Shown here: one piece after another, positions 1 to 6,753 of the stretch
Layout: every line of letters starts with the position of its first letter
Position numbering within the stretch: position 1 is the stretch's first letter
Source: Selenomonadaceae bacterium UBA2897
GTDB taxonomy: Bacteria > Bacillota > Negativicutes > Selenomonadales > Selenomonadaceae
Direction: 5' to 3'
DNA length: 14,265 nt
Assembly: GCA_002350105.1 (NCBI GenBank)
Contig: DEDT01000021.1
Location: 1 to 14,265, forward strand
Program-made: the position numbers and the translations under genes
Notes under the pieces: model-generated
Database searches by the model: none
What the model was told of the DNA's origin: nothing
What the model saw: the letters and a program-made list of their open reading frames with translations, nothing else

Positions 1-33
1 GGTAAGACGTGGATGTTTTGTATCGATATATTT

Positions 34-945
34 TTACAGCAGCCAGGCCATCAGCGGGATGGTCAACAGGCTGCCCAGTGTCGTCAGGGATACAGCCTGC
101 GTGGATAGCTGCGTATAGCGGTCATAAGCGTTGGCAAACATGACCAGCATCGAGCCCACAGGCATGCCGAACGTGACTCCCGCGATGCCATTCAGCATGG
201 GGCTGAACCAGCCCGTCGTCCGCAACACGAGGTAAATGATGGCGGGAATGGCCAGCAGGCGCAGGGCGGCCATCGCATAGAGCCGCGGCACGCCGAAGAT
301 ACTGCGCAGGGCAATCTCCGCCAGGCTTGCACCGAGAATGAGCATCGACAAAGGCGTCGTCGTATTGCCCACGAGATAGCAGGCATCCACCAGCACCCGG
401 GGCAAATGCCAATCGGCAAAGTAAATCACCAACGCGAGCACGGTGAGCACGAAGCCCGAGTTCCACAGACAGCGCAGGGAAAAGGGCCGCCGCTCCCCGC
501 TCATCAGCCGCACGCCGTAAGAATATACCAGCAGATCAAAGGGCATATGGATGATGGCCGTGTAGAAAATGGCCTCATCGCCCCAGAACGCCTGCACCAC
601 GGGAAACCCCAGAAGCTCCGTATTGGCGAAGATCAGCATGAAGGCGTACACGCCGCGTTCATCCTCCCGCACGCGCAACAGGGTCACGAGGACCTTGGCC
701 AGGAGGGGCAGCAGCGCATAAATGACCATGCCGATGCCAAACCAGCGCACGACGTTTTCCGTCGCCGCCCCCTGCATATGGCTGACCGAGGCGATGATCA
801 GGAGTGGGCAGGTGATGTTGACTGCCAGGGAGGAAATGTCGCGCACACCCTCATGACTGAGCCCACCGCGCCGCCGCAGCACATAGCCGAGCAGGATGAG
901 CAGGCCGAGCTCCAGCAGCGTCTGGTTCACCACGCTGAGATCCAT
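34..945 (-). CDS. AEC (auxin efflux carrier) family permease
   Basis: A 303-residue, very hydrophobic protein with about ten predicted membrane helices, the usual size for the AEC family. Family hallmarks: a conserved Asn-Pro stretch in an early helix (NITCPLLII, residues 43-51), a helix-breaking segment FANTELLGFP (106-115), the signature GNTTTPLSMLILGASLA (193-209), and a late Gly-Pro motif (257-264). AEC proteins move small organic anions such as malate, lactate or hydroxy acids, and in plants auxin; direction and substrate cannot be read from sequence. The ATG start is preceded by an AGGAGAGGGG-like ribosome binding site. It is the last gene of the hisC-dehydrogenase-guanidino hydrolase operon, 36 bp after the hydrolase, so it probably carries that pathway's substrate or product. 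No terminator is visible in the 33 bases left of it. Confidence 0.9.
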   Translation of the reverse strand: MDLSVVNQTLLELGLLILLGYVLRRRGGLSHEGVRDISSLAVNITCPLLIIASVSHMQGAATENVVRWFGIGMVIYALLPLLAKVLVTLLRVREDERGVYAFMLIFANTELLGFPVVQAFWGDEAIFYTAIIHMPFDLLVYSYGVRLMSGERRPFSLRCLWNSGFVLTVLALVIYFADWHLPRVLVDACYLVGNTTTPLSMLILGASLAEIALRSIFGVPRLYAMAALRLLAIPAIIYLVLRTTGWFSPMLNGIAGVTFGMPVGSMLVMFANAYDRYTQLSTQAVSLTTLGSLLTIPLMAWLL

Positions 946-981
946 CCAGCTTCACCCCTCTCCTGTCCTTACTTCTTGCTC

Positions 982-1815
982 TCAACCGCGCGCCAGCGGG
1001 AACGTCATGCAATGCGGACCGCCGCCCGCTTTGAGAATCTCTGTAATCGGCAGCTCGATGACCTCCATGCCGCGGCGGCGCAACTCTTCATTTACGCGCT
1101 TATTCTGCGCCAGCGACAGCACACGGTGATTTCCCAGCGCCTGCAGGTTGCAGCCATGCACAAAGATGGCCTCTTCCTCGACGGGGATGATGTCGATCTC
1201 CATTTGCTTCAGGCGTGCGAGGAAATCCTCTGGCATGCCGTCGCGGTAAGCCACGGCCAGATGGTCATCCACGAGGTTGAAGCACATATCGAGGTGCAGA
1301 TACTCCTCCTTGCCCGGCACCGGAATCACCTCATAGCCGTAGGGCGCGAGACCGTCGCGCACTTCCTCGAAGCCGCGCTGATTCGTGCGCGCGAACATGC
1401 CGAGCGCAATCGTATGCTCATTGAGGAACATGAAGTCGCCGCCCTCGAAAAGCCCTTCTTTGACCTCGACGATGCAGGGTATGCCGAGCGCCGCCATCTT
1501 CGCCTGATAGTCCACATGCTCCTTATCCCGCAGATGCTCGCGGAAGCGACCGAGGATATAGCCTTCGCGCACGCAGCCGCCAAAGTCACGGGAAAAGACG
1601 GAATTGGGCCGCTCCGGATCAGCAGGCAGGAATTCCGTCTCCACGCCCGCCGCATGATAAGCCGCGATAAAAGTCTCATGTTCGCGGAGCATCTGTTCGA
1701 TGTCGAGCTTCAAATCCCACTTTTTCGCAATCTCATTGATCGGTGCCGCCTGCAGATAGGCGGGCTGGGAAACCAGCACTTTTTTCAGCACACTGGTACC
1801 ATCCTTGACAAACAT
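982..1815 (-). CDS. Arginine deiminase/DDAH-family guanidino hydrolase (amidinotransferase fold)
   Basis: A 277-residue member of the pentein (amidinotransferase) superfamily, the size of dimethylarginine dimethylaminohydrolases rather than the 400-residue classical arginine deiminases. Visible active-site elements: FSRDFG (74-79), the acidic FEGGDF motif (123-128) that binds the guanidino group, His174 in HLDMCF, and the nucleophile Cys269 in GGGPHCMT near the C-terminus. Such enzymes hydrolyse arginine or N-methylated arginines to citrulline plus ammonia or a methylamine, through a thiouronium intermediate. Which guanidino compound is used cannot be decided here. A strong GGAGGAGG ribosome binding site lies 7 nt before the ATG, and the gap to the upstream dehydrogenase fusion is 30 bp. 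No ornithine carbamoyltransferase or carbamate kinase is in the window, so this is not a standard ADI operon. Confidence 0.88.
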   Translation of the reverse strand: MFVKDGTSVLKKVLVSQPAYLQAAPINEIAKKWDLKLDIEQMLREHETFIAAYHAAGVETEFLPADPERPNSVFSRDFGGCVREGYILGRFREHLRDKEHVDYQAKMAALGIPCIVEVKEGLFEGGDFMFLNEHTIALGMFARTNQRGFEEVRDGLAPYGYEVIPVPGKEEYLHLDMCFNLVDDHLAVAYRDGMPEDFLARLKQMEIDIIPVEEEAIFVHGCNLQALGNHRVLSLAQNKRVNEELRRRGMEVIELPITEILKAGGGPHCMTFPLARG

Positions 1816-1845
1816 AGATAAACCTCCTCCACTCGCCTGCTGAAC

Positions 1846-3522
1846 TCAGGCGAGAAAATGCTCCACCGTGCGCAGCAGCAGGCGCGGCAATGTGCCAAAA
1901 GAATAGAAACGGCAGACGCGTTCCGACCACTTATGCGCATCGCGCCCGTAGACGCCGAAATTCAATGCGGGAATATCGAGCGCACGGATGGCCGCAAACG
2001 GCAGGGGATAAAGCACTGCCATCGCCGGCATATTCTGCTGCAGGACCTGCAGGGAAGCATCCGAGTCGCCGATCTTCAGATAACTACTATCCGACAGGCT
2101 GGGGAAAAACTGCTTGATTTCGTAGTTTACGCCGGCTTCTCCGGCAAAGCGCTGCACGACACCCGTCAGCTCCTCCTGCAGGGCTGCTTCGGCAGGCACC
2201 TCCTGTCGCAGCGTGTTGTAGGGGCAATAGGGCGCGGCGAAGAAGACGACGGCCAGCGGCTCCTGCACGCCGAGATACTGCACGAGACGCCGCACGACAT
2301 TCCGTGCACATTCGCGCCGGTCTCTGCCCTGCCGAAGTTCCTGGGCAGCTTCATTTTCCGCCGCCTGCCAGATTGTCTGGCCGCCTTTCGCTTCCACCAG
2401 TGCTTTCAACTCCGCATAGTCCACGACGCGCGGTGTATGAGCGCGGGCAGTATCCGGCTGCTGCGACAATCTGGCATAGGCTGCCCCCTCGCGGGCGATA
2501 CGCACCGCCACCTGCGCCATGGCCGCCTGCACCGTTTCCCGCATCTCCTGCAGCATGGTGGCGGCGGATTTCGCATGCAGCATATAGTTAAAATCGATGA
2601 TATGCTGGCAGGACTGACGTGCCAGATCCTGCAGGGAGGTATCCGAGTAAAATGCCGCATGCGGCGTCAGAATCACATTCTCGCGCCCCAGCAGGCCGCA
2701 TTTTGCGAGATCCGGCTCCTCCGAGTCCAATACATCGAGTCCCGCCGCACGCACCTGTCCGAGGTCGAGGGCACGGATGAGCGCCGCCTCATCGACGGCT
2801 GCACCGCGACCCGCATTGAGGAACACGGGGTGCTTTTTCATCGCGGCGAAAGCCGCCGCATCGAAATAATGTATGTTGGCCGCCGTTTGCCGCATGTGAT
2901 TCGTGATGATATCGGCTTCCGCCAGCGCCTGTACCTTGCTCACGCATTGCACGCCTGCGGCGCGTGCTGCCAGGGACGTCAGATGATGCGAGACCACGAG
3001 CACCCGCAGGCCGAAGGCCTTTGCCAGCTCAGCCACGCGCCGCCCGATGCGCCCCCAGCCGAAGACGGCCAGCGTGCAGGTATTGAGACGGCGCATACCG
3101 TGCTGTGTCTGGAATTGCCAGAGATGCTGATGCGTCACCTGTCGGTCGTAGGCCTTCAGATGACGCATCAGCGCCAACATCAGGGCCAGCGTGTGCGTTG
3201 CCACTTCTTCCGTGCAGTAATCGGGTACGTTCTCCACCGCGATACCCAATTCACGTGCCGAGGCGACGTCAATCGTATTGCAGCCCGCGGCATTGACCGA
3301 GATGATGCGCAGGTCAGGCAGACGCTCCAGCACCTCACGCGGCAGGGGGATAAAGGCCGTCAACAATGCCGATACACCCTGCATATCCCGGATAAAGCTC
3401 TCGGCATCGCGGTATGCTGCCGTCAGCACCTCCGCCCCCGGCAGACCCGTCTGCAGCAACTGCTTTTCATAGGATAAATCCCGCTGCATTTCGCTGGGAT
3501 AATCGCAAAGCATGATTTTCAT
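1846..3522 (-). CDS. D-2-hydroxyacid dehydrogenase fused to C-terminal half of RocB-like M20 peptidase
   Basis: A 558-residue two-part protein. Residues 1 to about 318 are a complete NAD-dependent D-isomer-specific 2-hydroxyacid dehydrogenase, of the type annotated as C-terminal-binding-protein-like (VPDYCTEEVATHTLAL, 99-114). It has the nucleotide-binding GWGRIG (155-160) and the catalytic Arg239 (NAGRG), Glu268/269 (DSEEP) and His288 (TPHAAFYSD). A normal enzyme would end near 320-330. Residues 320-558 instead resemble the C-terminal half of RocB-type M20 peptidases: FFAAPYCPY (427-435), FFPSLSDSSYL (472-482), NMPAMAVLYPLP (497-508) and DAHKWSERV (528-536), which carries the last M20 metal-ligand His530. 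The N-terminal M20 half with its HxD metal site is absent. A GAGGTGAT ribosome binding site overlaps the hisC stop codon, 9 bp upstream, so translation is probably coupled. The dehydrogenase should be active; the RocB part probably is not a peptidase on its own. Confidence 0.85.
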   Translation of the reverse strand: MKIMLCDYPSEMQRDLSYEKQLLQTGLPGAEVLTAAYRDAESFIRDMQGVSALLTAFIPLPREVLERLPDLRIISVNAAGCNTIDVASARELGIAVENVPDYCTEEVATHTLALMLALMRHLKAYDRQVTHQHLWQFQTQHGMRRLNTCTLAVFGWGRIGRRVAELAKAFGLRVLVVSHHLTSLAARAAGVQCVSKVQALAEADIITNHMRQTAANIHYFDAAAFAAMKKHPVFLNAGRGAAVDEAALIRALDLGQVRAAGLDVLDSEEPDLAKCGLLGRENVILTPHAAFYSDTSLQDLARQSCQHIIDFNYMLHAKSAATMLQEMRETVQAAMAQVAVRIAREGAAYARLSQQPDTARAHTPRVVDYAELKALVEAKGGQTIWQAAENEAAQELRQGRDRRECARNVVRRLVQYLGVQEPLAVVFFAAPYCPYNTLRQEVPAEAALQEELTGVVQRFAGEAGVNYEIKQFFPSLSDSSYLKIGDSDASLQVLQQNMPAMAVLYPLPFAAIRALDIPALNFGVYGRDAHKWSERVCRFYSFGTLPRLLLRTVEHFLA

Positions 3523-3531
3523 CCTATCACC

Positions 3532-4602
3532 TCAGGCCGCCAATTGGCACAGGATCTCTTTCGTCGCCGCGATGACAGTCTCCATCTCCTCACGCGTCCC
3601 GATGGTGATGCGCAGGAAATTGCTGACACGCGGGTCATCGGGATAGTGACGCGCGATGATGCCGTGGGCACGCAGCTGTGCATTGTACGCTTCCGCCGTC
3701 AGCCAGGTATGCGTGACGAAGACGAAATTCGTATGCGAATCCATCACGTAGAAGCCCAGTTGCCGCAGTGCTTCCTTCGTGTACTCACGGGCGGCGATGG
3801 TCTCCTTGACGCAATGATCGAAATACACCTCATCCTCCACGGACGCCGTACCGATGGCCATGCTCACGTCGCTGAGGTTGAAGGGGTTGAACGCTGCCTT
3901 CATGCCCTCCAGGTCCTTGATGAGCGATGCCGCGCCGAAGCAATAGCCGATATGCGCCCCCGCGAGGTTGCGGGATTTCGACATCGTCTGCACGACGAGC
4001 AGATTGTCGTATTTATGGATGAGCGGCACGCAACTCTCATTGCCATAGTCGACATAAGCCTCGTCGATGACCACGAGGCGCTGCGGATTGGCCGCGACGA
4101 TGCGCTCGATCTCGCTGACGGGCAGGACGTAGCCCGTCGGCGCATTCGGGTTCGCGAGCACGATGTGGCGGTCACTATGGACGTAGGCATCCACATCTAC
4201 CGTGAAGTCCGCCCGCAGGGGGATTTCCGCATGGTCAATACCAAAGCTGCGGGCCATCGTGCGGTAAAAGCCATAGGTGACATCGGGATAGGCAATGCGC
4301 GCCTGCTCGAAGAACGTGAGGAAAATCAGGCCGAGGATTTCGTCAGAACCATTGCCCACGAGTACCTCAGACGTACGCACGGCATAGCGGCGGGAAAGTG
4401 CCGTCTTGAGCTCCATGGAGGACGGATCCGTGTAGCGGCTGAGATGCCGCATGCGCTCGCTTTTCAGCACGGCCAGCACGCGTGGAGACGGCGGCATACT
4501 CGTCTCGTTGGCATTCAGCTTGATGATGTCCGGATCCTTGGGCTGCTCACCGGGGATATAGGGAACCAGATCGGTATAGCGCGGGCTGATGAAACGGCTC
4601 AT
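3532..4602 (-). CDS. hisC: Histidinol-phosphate aminotransferase-like PLP enzyme
   Basis: A 356-residue fold-type I (class I/II) aminotransferase, the normal length of HisC. Motifs in order: LNANE (29-33), GNGSDE (83-88), NPNAPTG (151-157), DEAYVDYG (180-187), the PLP-binding Lys209 in TMSKSRNLAG, and Arg331 in FLRITIG, which binds the substrate carboxylate. HisC converts imidazole-acetol phosphate and glutamate to histidinol phosphate and 2-oxoglutarate. No other his gene is present, and it heads an operon with a hydroxyacid dehydrogenase and a guanidino hydrolase. A broad-specificity transaminase feeding 2-oxo acids to the dehydrogenase is therefore at least as likely as histidine synthesis. 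Family assignment is firm, substrate is not. An AGGAGG ribosome binding site lies about 9 nt before the ATG, and a terminator-like hairpin sits just upstream in the leader. Confidence 0.88.
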   Translation of the reverse strand: MSRFISPRYTDLVPYIPGEQPKDPDIIKLNANETSMPPSPRVLAVLKSERMRHLSRYTDPSSMELKTALSRRYAVRTSEVLVGNGSDEILGLIFLTFFEQARIAYPDVTYGFYRTMARSFGIDHAEIPLRADFTVDVDAYVHSDRHIVLANPNAPTGYVLPVSEIERIVAANPQRLVVIDEAYVDYGNESCVPLIHKYDNLLVVQTMSKSRNLAGAHIGYCFGAASLIKDLEGMKAAFNPFNLSDVSMAIGTASVEDEVYFDHCVKETIAAREYTKEALRQLGFYVMDSHTNFVFVTHTWLTAEAYNAQLRAHGIIARHYPDDPRVSNFLRITIGTREEMETVIAATKEILCQLAA

Positions 4603-4621
4603 GATAATTTCCTCCTCATAG

Positions 4622-4660
4622 AAAAAGCTGACAGGCAGAATACGCTATCTGCCTGTCAGC
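4622..4660 (-). terminator. Terminator-like hairpin in hisC operon leader (possible attenuator)
   Basis: A perfect 13-bp inverted repeat, GCTGACAGGCAGA (4627-4639) and its complement (4648-4660), encloses an 8-nt loop. Read on the minus strand it is followed at once by CTTTTTC (about 4621-4626), then the hisC AGGAGG ribosome binding site and ATG. It is therefore an intrinsic-terminator shape inside the 5' leader rather than at a gene end. No leader peptide or obvious competing antiterminator stem was found in the roughly 45 nt before it, so a protein-controlled attenuator or a 5' mRNA-stabilising stem are both possible. Confidence 0.55.
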
Positions 4661-4711
4661 TTCGTTGCTGTCTTTTCTCGTTTGATTTTCGCTTTCTCTT
4701 GGGACACATTT

Positions 4712-4740
4712 AGTATAGCGGAATTCAAAAGCGGAATCTA
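4712..4740 (-). promoter_or_regulatory. hisC: Possible hisC operon promoter (TATACT -10)
   Basis: On the minus strand TATACT (4712-4717) is a good -10. The -35 position at 17-bp spacing reads TAGATT, a weak match, so activation by a regulator would fit. The start site would be near 4705, giving a leader of about 100 nt that contains the hairpin. Weakly supported. Confidence 0.3.
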
Positions 4741-4781
4741 TTGACATTAACACAAAAAACCGGGAAAAATTTCGAACATTG

Positions 4782-4799
4782 TACAATATGCTTATTGTA
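4782..4799. promoter_or_regulatory. Inverted repeat, candidate operator of the divergent regulator
   Basis: TACAATA-TGCT-TATTGTA is a perfect 7-bp inverted repeat with a 4-bp centre. It overlaps a second 10-bp palindrome, ATTGTACAAT (4778-4787). It lies between the divergent hisC and PucR-type genes, about 65 bp above the likely hisC -10 and immediately upstream of the regulator's promoter. That position suits a transcription-factor site controlling both. No protein can be assigned from the sequence alone. Confidence 0.4.
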
Positions 4800-4813
4800 T
4801 ACAGCTAGTCTGC

Positions 4814-4842
4814 TTTATTTTATGTACTCTCTGTGATATAGT
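4814..4842 (+). promoter_or_regulatory. Probable promoter of the PucR-type regulator (extended -10)
   Basis: TGATATAGT gives an extended -10 (TGn plus TATAGT, 4837-4842). The -35 position at 17-bp spacing is TTTATT (4814-4819), weak. The start point would be near 4849, about 26 nt before the ATG at 4875. Confidence 0.45.
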
Positions 4843-4874
4843 AGAGGACAGTATCACACGAAAGGAAGACTCCC

Positions 4875-6074
4875 ATGCAACTCAAAGCTTTGCTTGCCTT
4901 GCCCACATTTCATGATTTCCAGTTGATTGCCGGTGCCGACGGCCTGCAGCAGGAAATCGGCAACGTCGATATCCTTGAATACGAATGGTTCACACAGAAC
5001 TTCAACGTCTTCAGCGAGAACGATTTCGTGCTGACCTCGCTGTTCTTTGCCCGAGATGACGCTTCCCTCATCAGGAAGAGCATCGAGAAGCTGCTATCAC
5101 GCCATATCTCCGCCCTCGCCGTCAAGACCATCTTCTTCTCCGAACTGCCGCCCGAGGTCATCGCACTCTGCGATGCACATCATCTGCCCCTCTTCCGCTT
5201 CTCTCAGGCGTATATGGAAGATCTGATCATCAGCTTCAACGAGCTGCAGAAAAGCGACCAGCGCACGCTCCTGCTGGAGAAAAACCTGCACTATATCCTG
5301 CACACGAATATCGATCCCGCCATCATCGAGAGCACGGCTCATGAAATCAATCCGGCCTTTCTGCCCCACGCCATCGCCTTCTACCTGACGGACCGCCTGG
5401 ATCCGCACTCGCCGCGCCGCATCGTCAGCGTGCTGAATCGTCTGCTCTACAAGCAATACCGCGAGCAGCACCTCCGCACCGTCAGCTTCCTCAAGTTCGA
5501 CAATGGCCTGCTCGTGCTTTACTCCCTGCAGGAGAAGGAGCTAAAGCAGACGCCATGGGAGCTCATCCGCGACCTGCTGCACGGCTACGACCTGCGCGCA
5601 GAAGATTACGCGATCGGCATCAGCAGCTGCCAGCCCATCTACCGCAGCCTGCACCAGATCTTGCAGGAAAGCCTCGACGCCCACAAGATCTGCCAGCAGA
5701 GCGATAAGCCCTACGTCAGCTATGCACAGCTCGGCATCTACCGCCAGCTCCTCCCCCTCAGCCGCAGCCAGGCTTTCCAGCACCAGCTGCAGGAGGTCAC
5801 GCACACGCTGCGCACCTACGACAGCAAATTTTCCTCCCGCCTGCTGGAAACCCTGCTCGCCTATACGAAGAACGGCGGCGAAATCTCCGCCACCGCCCAT
5901 CAGCTCTACCAGCATCCCAACACGATCCGCTACCGCCTGAGCAAAGCAAAAGAGCTCCTTGCCCCCTATCTGGGCACGGAGCACTTCTACGAACAGATCT
6001 TCAACCTGCTCACCGTTTATCCGTTAATAAAAAATGAACCTGAAGCCGTCTTCAAAAACCGAAAAGATGTGTGA
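4875..6074 (+). CDS. PucR-family transcriptional regulator
   Basis: A 399-residue protein with PucR-family layout. An N-terminal purine-catabolism-regulator-like sensor domain (about 5-125) contains the typical 'VxxLEYEWF...NDFVLTSLFFARDD' stretch (31-62), followed by a central GGDEF-like/CdaR region. A C-terminal helix-turn-helix (about 321-365) reads LLETLLAYTKNGGEISATA then HPNTIRYRL (347-355). These regulators usually sense a small metabolite, often a nitrogen-rich one, and control a neighbouring catabolic operon. The gene is divergent from the hisC/hydroxyacid dehydrogenase/guanidino hydrolase operon, which is its most likely target. The start is set by AAAGGAAG about 8 nt before the ATG. 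Its last 23 bp overlap the convergent DUF554 gene. Confidence 0.88.
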   Translation: MQLKALLALPTFHDFQLIAGADGLQQEIGNVDILEYEWFTQNFNVFSENDFVLTSLFFARDDASLIRKSIEKLLSRHISALAVKTIFFSELPPEVIALCDAHHLPLFRFSQAYMEDLIISFNELQKSDQRTLLLEKNLHYILHTNIDPAIIESTAHEINPAFLPHAIAFYLTDRLDPHSPRRIVSVLNRLLYKQYREQHLRTVSFLKFDNGLLVLYSLQEKELKQTPWELIRDLLHGYDLRAEDYAIGISSCQPIYRSLHQILQESLDAHKICQQSDKPYVSYAQLGIYRQLLPLSRSQAFQHQLQEVTHTLRTYDSKFSSRLLETLLAYTKNGGEISATAHQLYQHPNTIRYRLSKAKELLAPYLGTEHFYEQIFNLLTVYPLIKNEPEAVFKNRKDV

Positions 6075-6750
6075 CCCATAACAGGAATGGCACAACAATC
6101 AGGGCAGGCAGATAGTTAATCACCTTAAACTGGGTGATGTTCAGCATGTTGAGGCCGATGGCCAGGATGAGGATCGAGCCCGTCGTGCCAAGCTCCGCGA
6201 TAAGCTCTGGCGAGACCAATGGGGCTATCCACTCAGCCAGCAGCACGATGGTGCCCTGAAAGATGAGCGTGAAGACAGCCGAGCCGAAGACGCCCACGCC
6301 CATAGCCGCCGTGAGCATGATGCCCGAGCAGAAATCGAGCAGGGACTTCGTGTAGAGTATCGAGAAATCATGGTCGAGGCCGGCATTCAGTGACCCCACG
6401 ATGACCATCGCGCCCACGTTCATGATGAGGCAGGAGGTCACGAAGGCTTTGGCGATGCGCGCCCCTTCGCCCTCACCTTTCGCATAGCGGCTCATGAGGC
6501 GCTCCGTGAAGCGGTTCACGTGGCCGTCCCAATCCTGCGCCTCGCCGATGACCACGCCGACGACGATGGCCACGATGAGCTGCAGGATATTCTGCTCGAC
6601 CACAGCGCCCTGAATGCCGATGAGTACCGTACAGAGGCCAAGTGCCTGCATGACGGCATCCGTGAGCGACTGGGGGATGCCGCGGCGCAGCAGCATGCCG
6701 ATGGACGCACCGAGGACAATGGCAATGGTATTGACAAGCACAGCAAACAT
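6052..6750 (-). CDS. DUF554 family membrane protein
   Basis: A 232-residue integral membrane protein with about seven hydrophobic segments (near 2-20, 36-50, 56-70, 103-122, 143-172, 190-206 and 211-230). Length and features match DUF554 (YdfK/YqgA type): a short opening helix VNTIAIVLGASIG, a GVVIGE motif at 65-70, and the small-residue-rich NVGAMVIVGSLNAG (111-124). The function of the family is not established; a transport role is plausible. It starts 3 bp after the cysteine desulfurase stop, with an AGGAG only at a long 16-nt distance, so coupled translation with the upstream gene is likely. Its 3' end overlaps the convergent PucR-type gene by 23 bp. No terminator is visible between the two. 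Confidence 0.87.
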   Translation of the reverse strand: MFAVLVNTIAIVLGASIGMLLRRGIPQSLTDAVMQALGLCTVLIGIQGAVVEQNILQLIVAIVVGVVIGEAQDWDGHVNRFTERLMSRYAKGEGEGARIAKAFVTSCLIMNVGAMVIVGSLNAGLDHDFSILYTKSLLDFCSGIMLTAAMGVGVFGSAVFTLIFQGTIVLLAEWIAPLVSPELIAELGTTGSILILAIGLNMLNITQFKVINYLPALIVVPFLLWVTHLFGF

Positions 6751-6753
6751 AGT

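Noticed and set aside
406..1821. 471-codon open frame on the plus strand
   Set aside because: It lies opposite the AEC and guanidino hydrolase genes. The product is rich in His, Arg and Gln with no family motifs, as expected for the reverse frame of GC-rich genes, and lacks a ribosome binding site.
1858..3477. 539-codon open frame on the plus strand
   Set aside because: It is a mirror of the dehydrogenase-RocB fusion gene, with biased composition and no motifs, while the minus-strand product has complete catalytic motifs.
4603..4710. T-box or metabolite riboswitch in the hisC leader
   Set aside because: The leader before the hairpin is only about 45 nt, A-rich and without a T-box sequence, specifier loop or known aptamer pattern.
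3544..4713. 389-codon open frame on the plus strand
   Set aside because: It runs antisense to hisC and its leader hairpin; no recognisable domain and no start signals.
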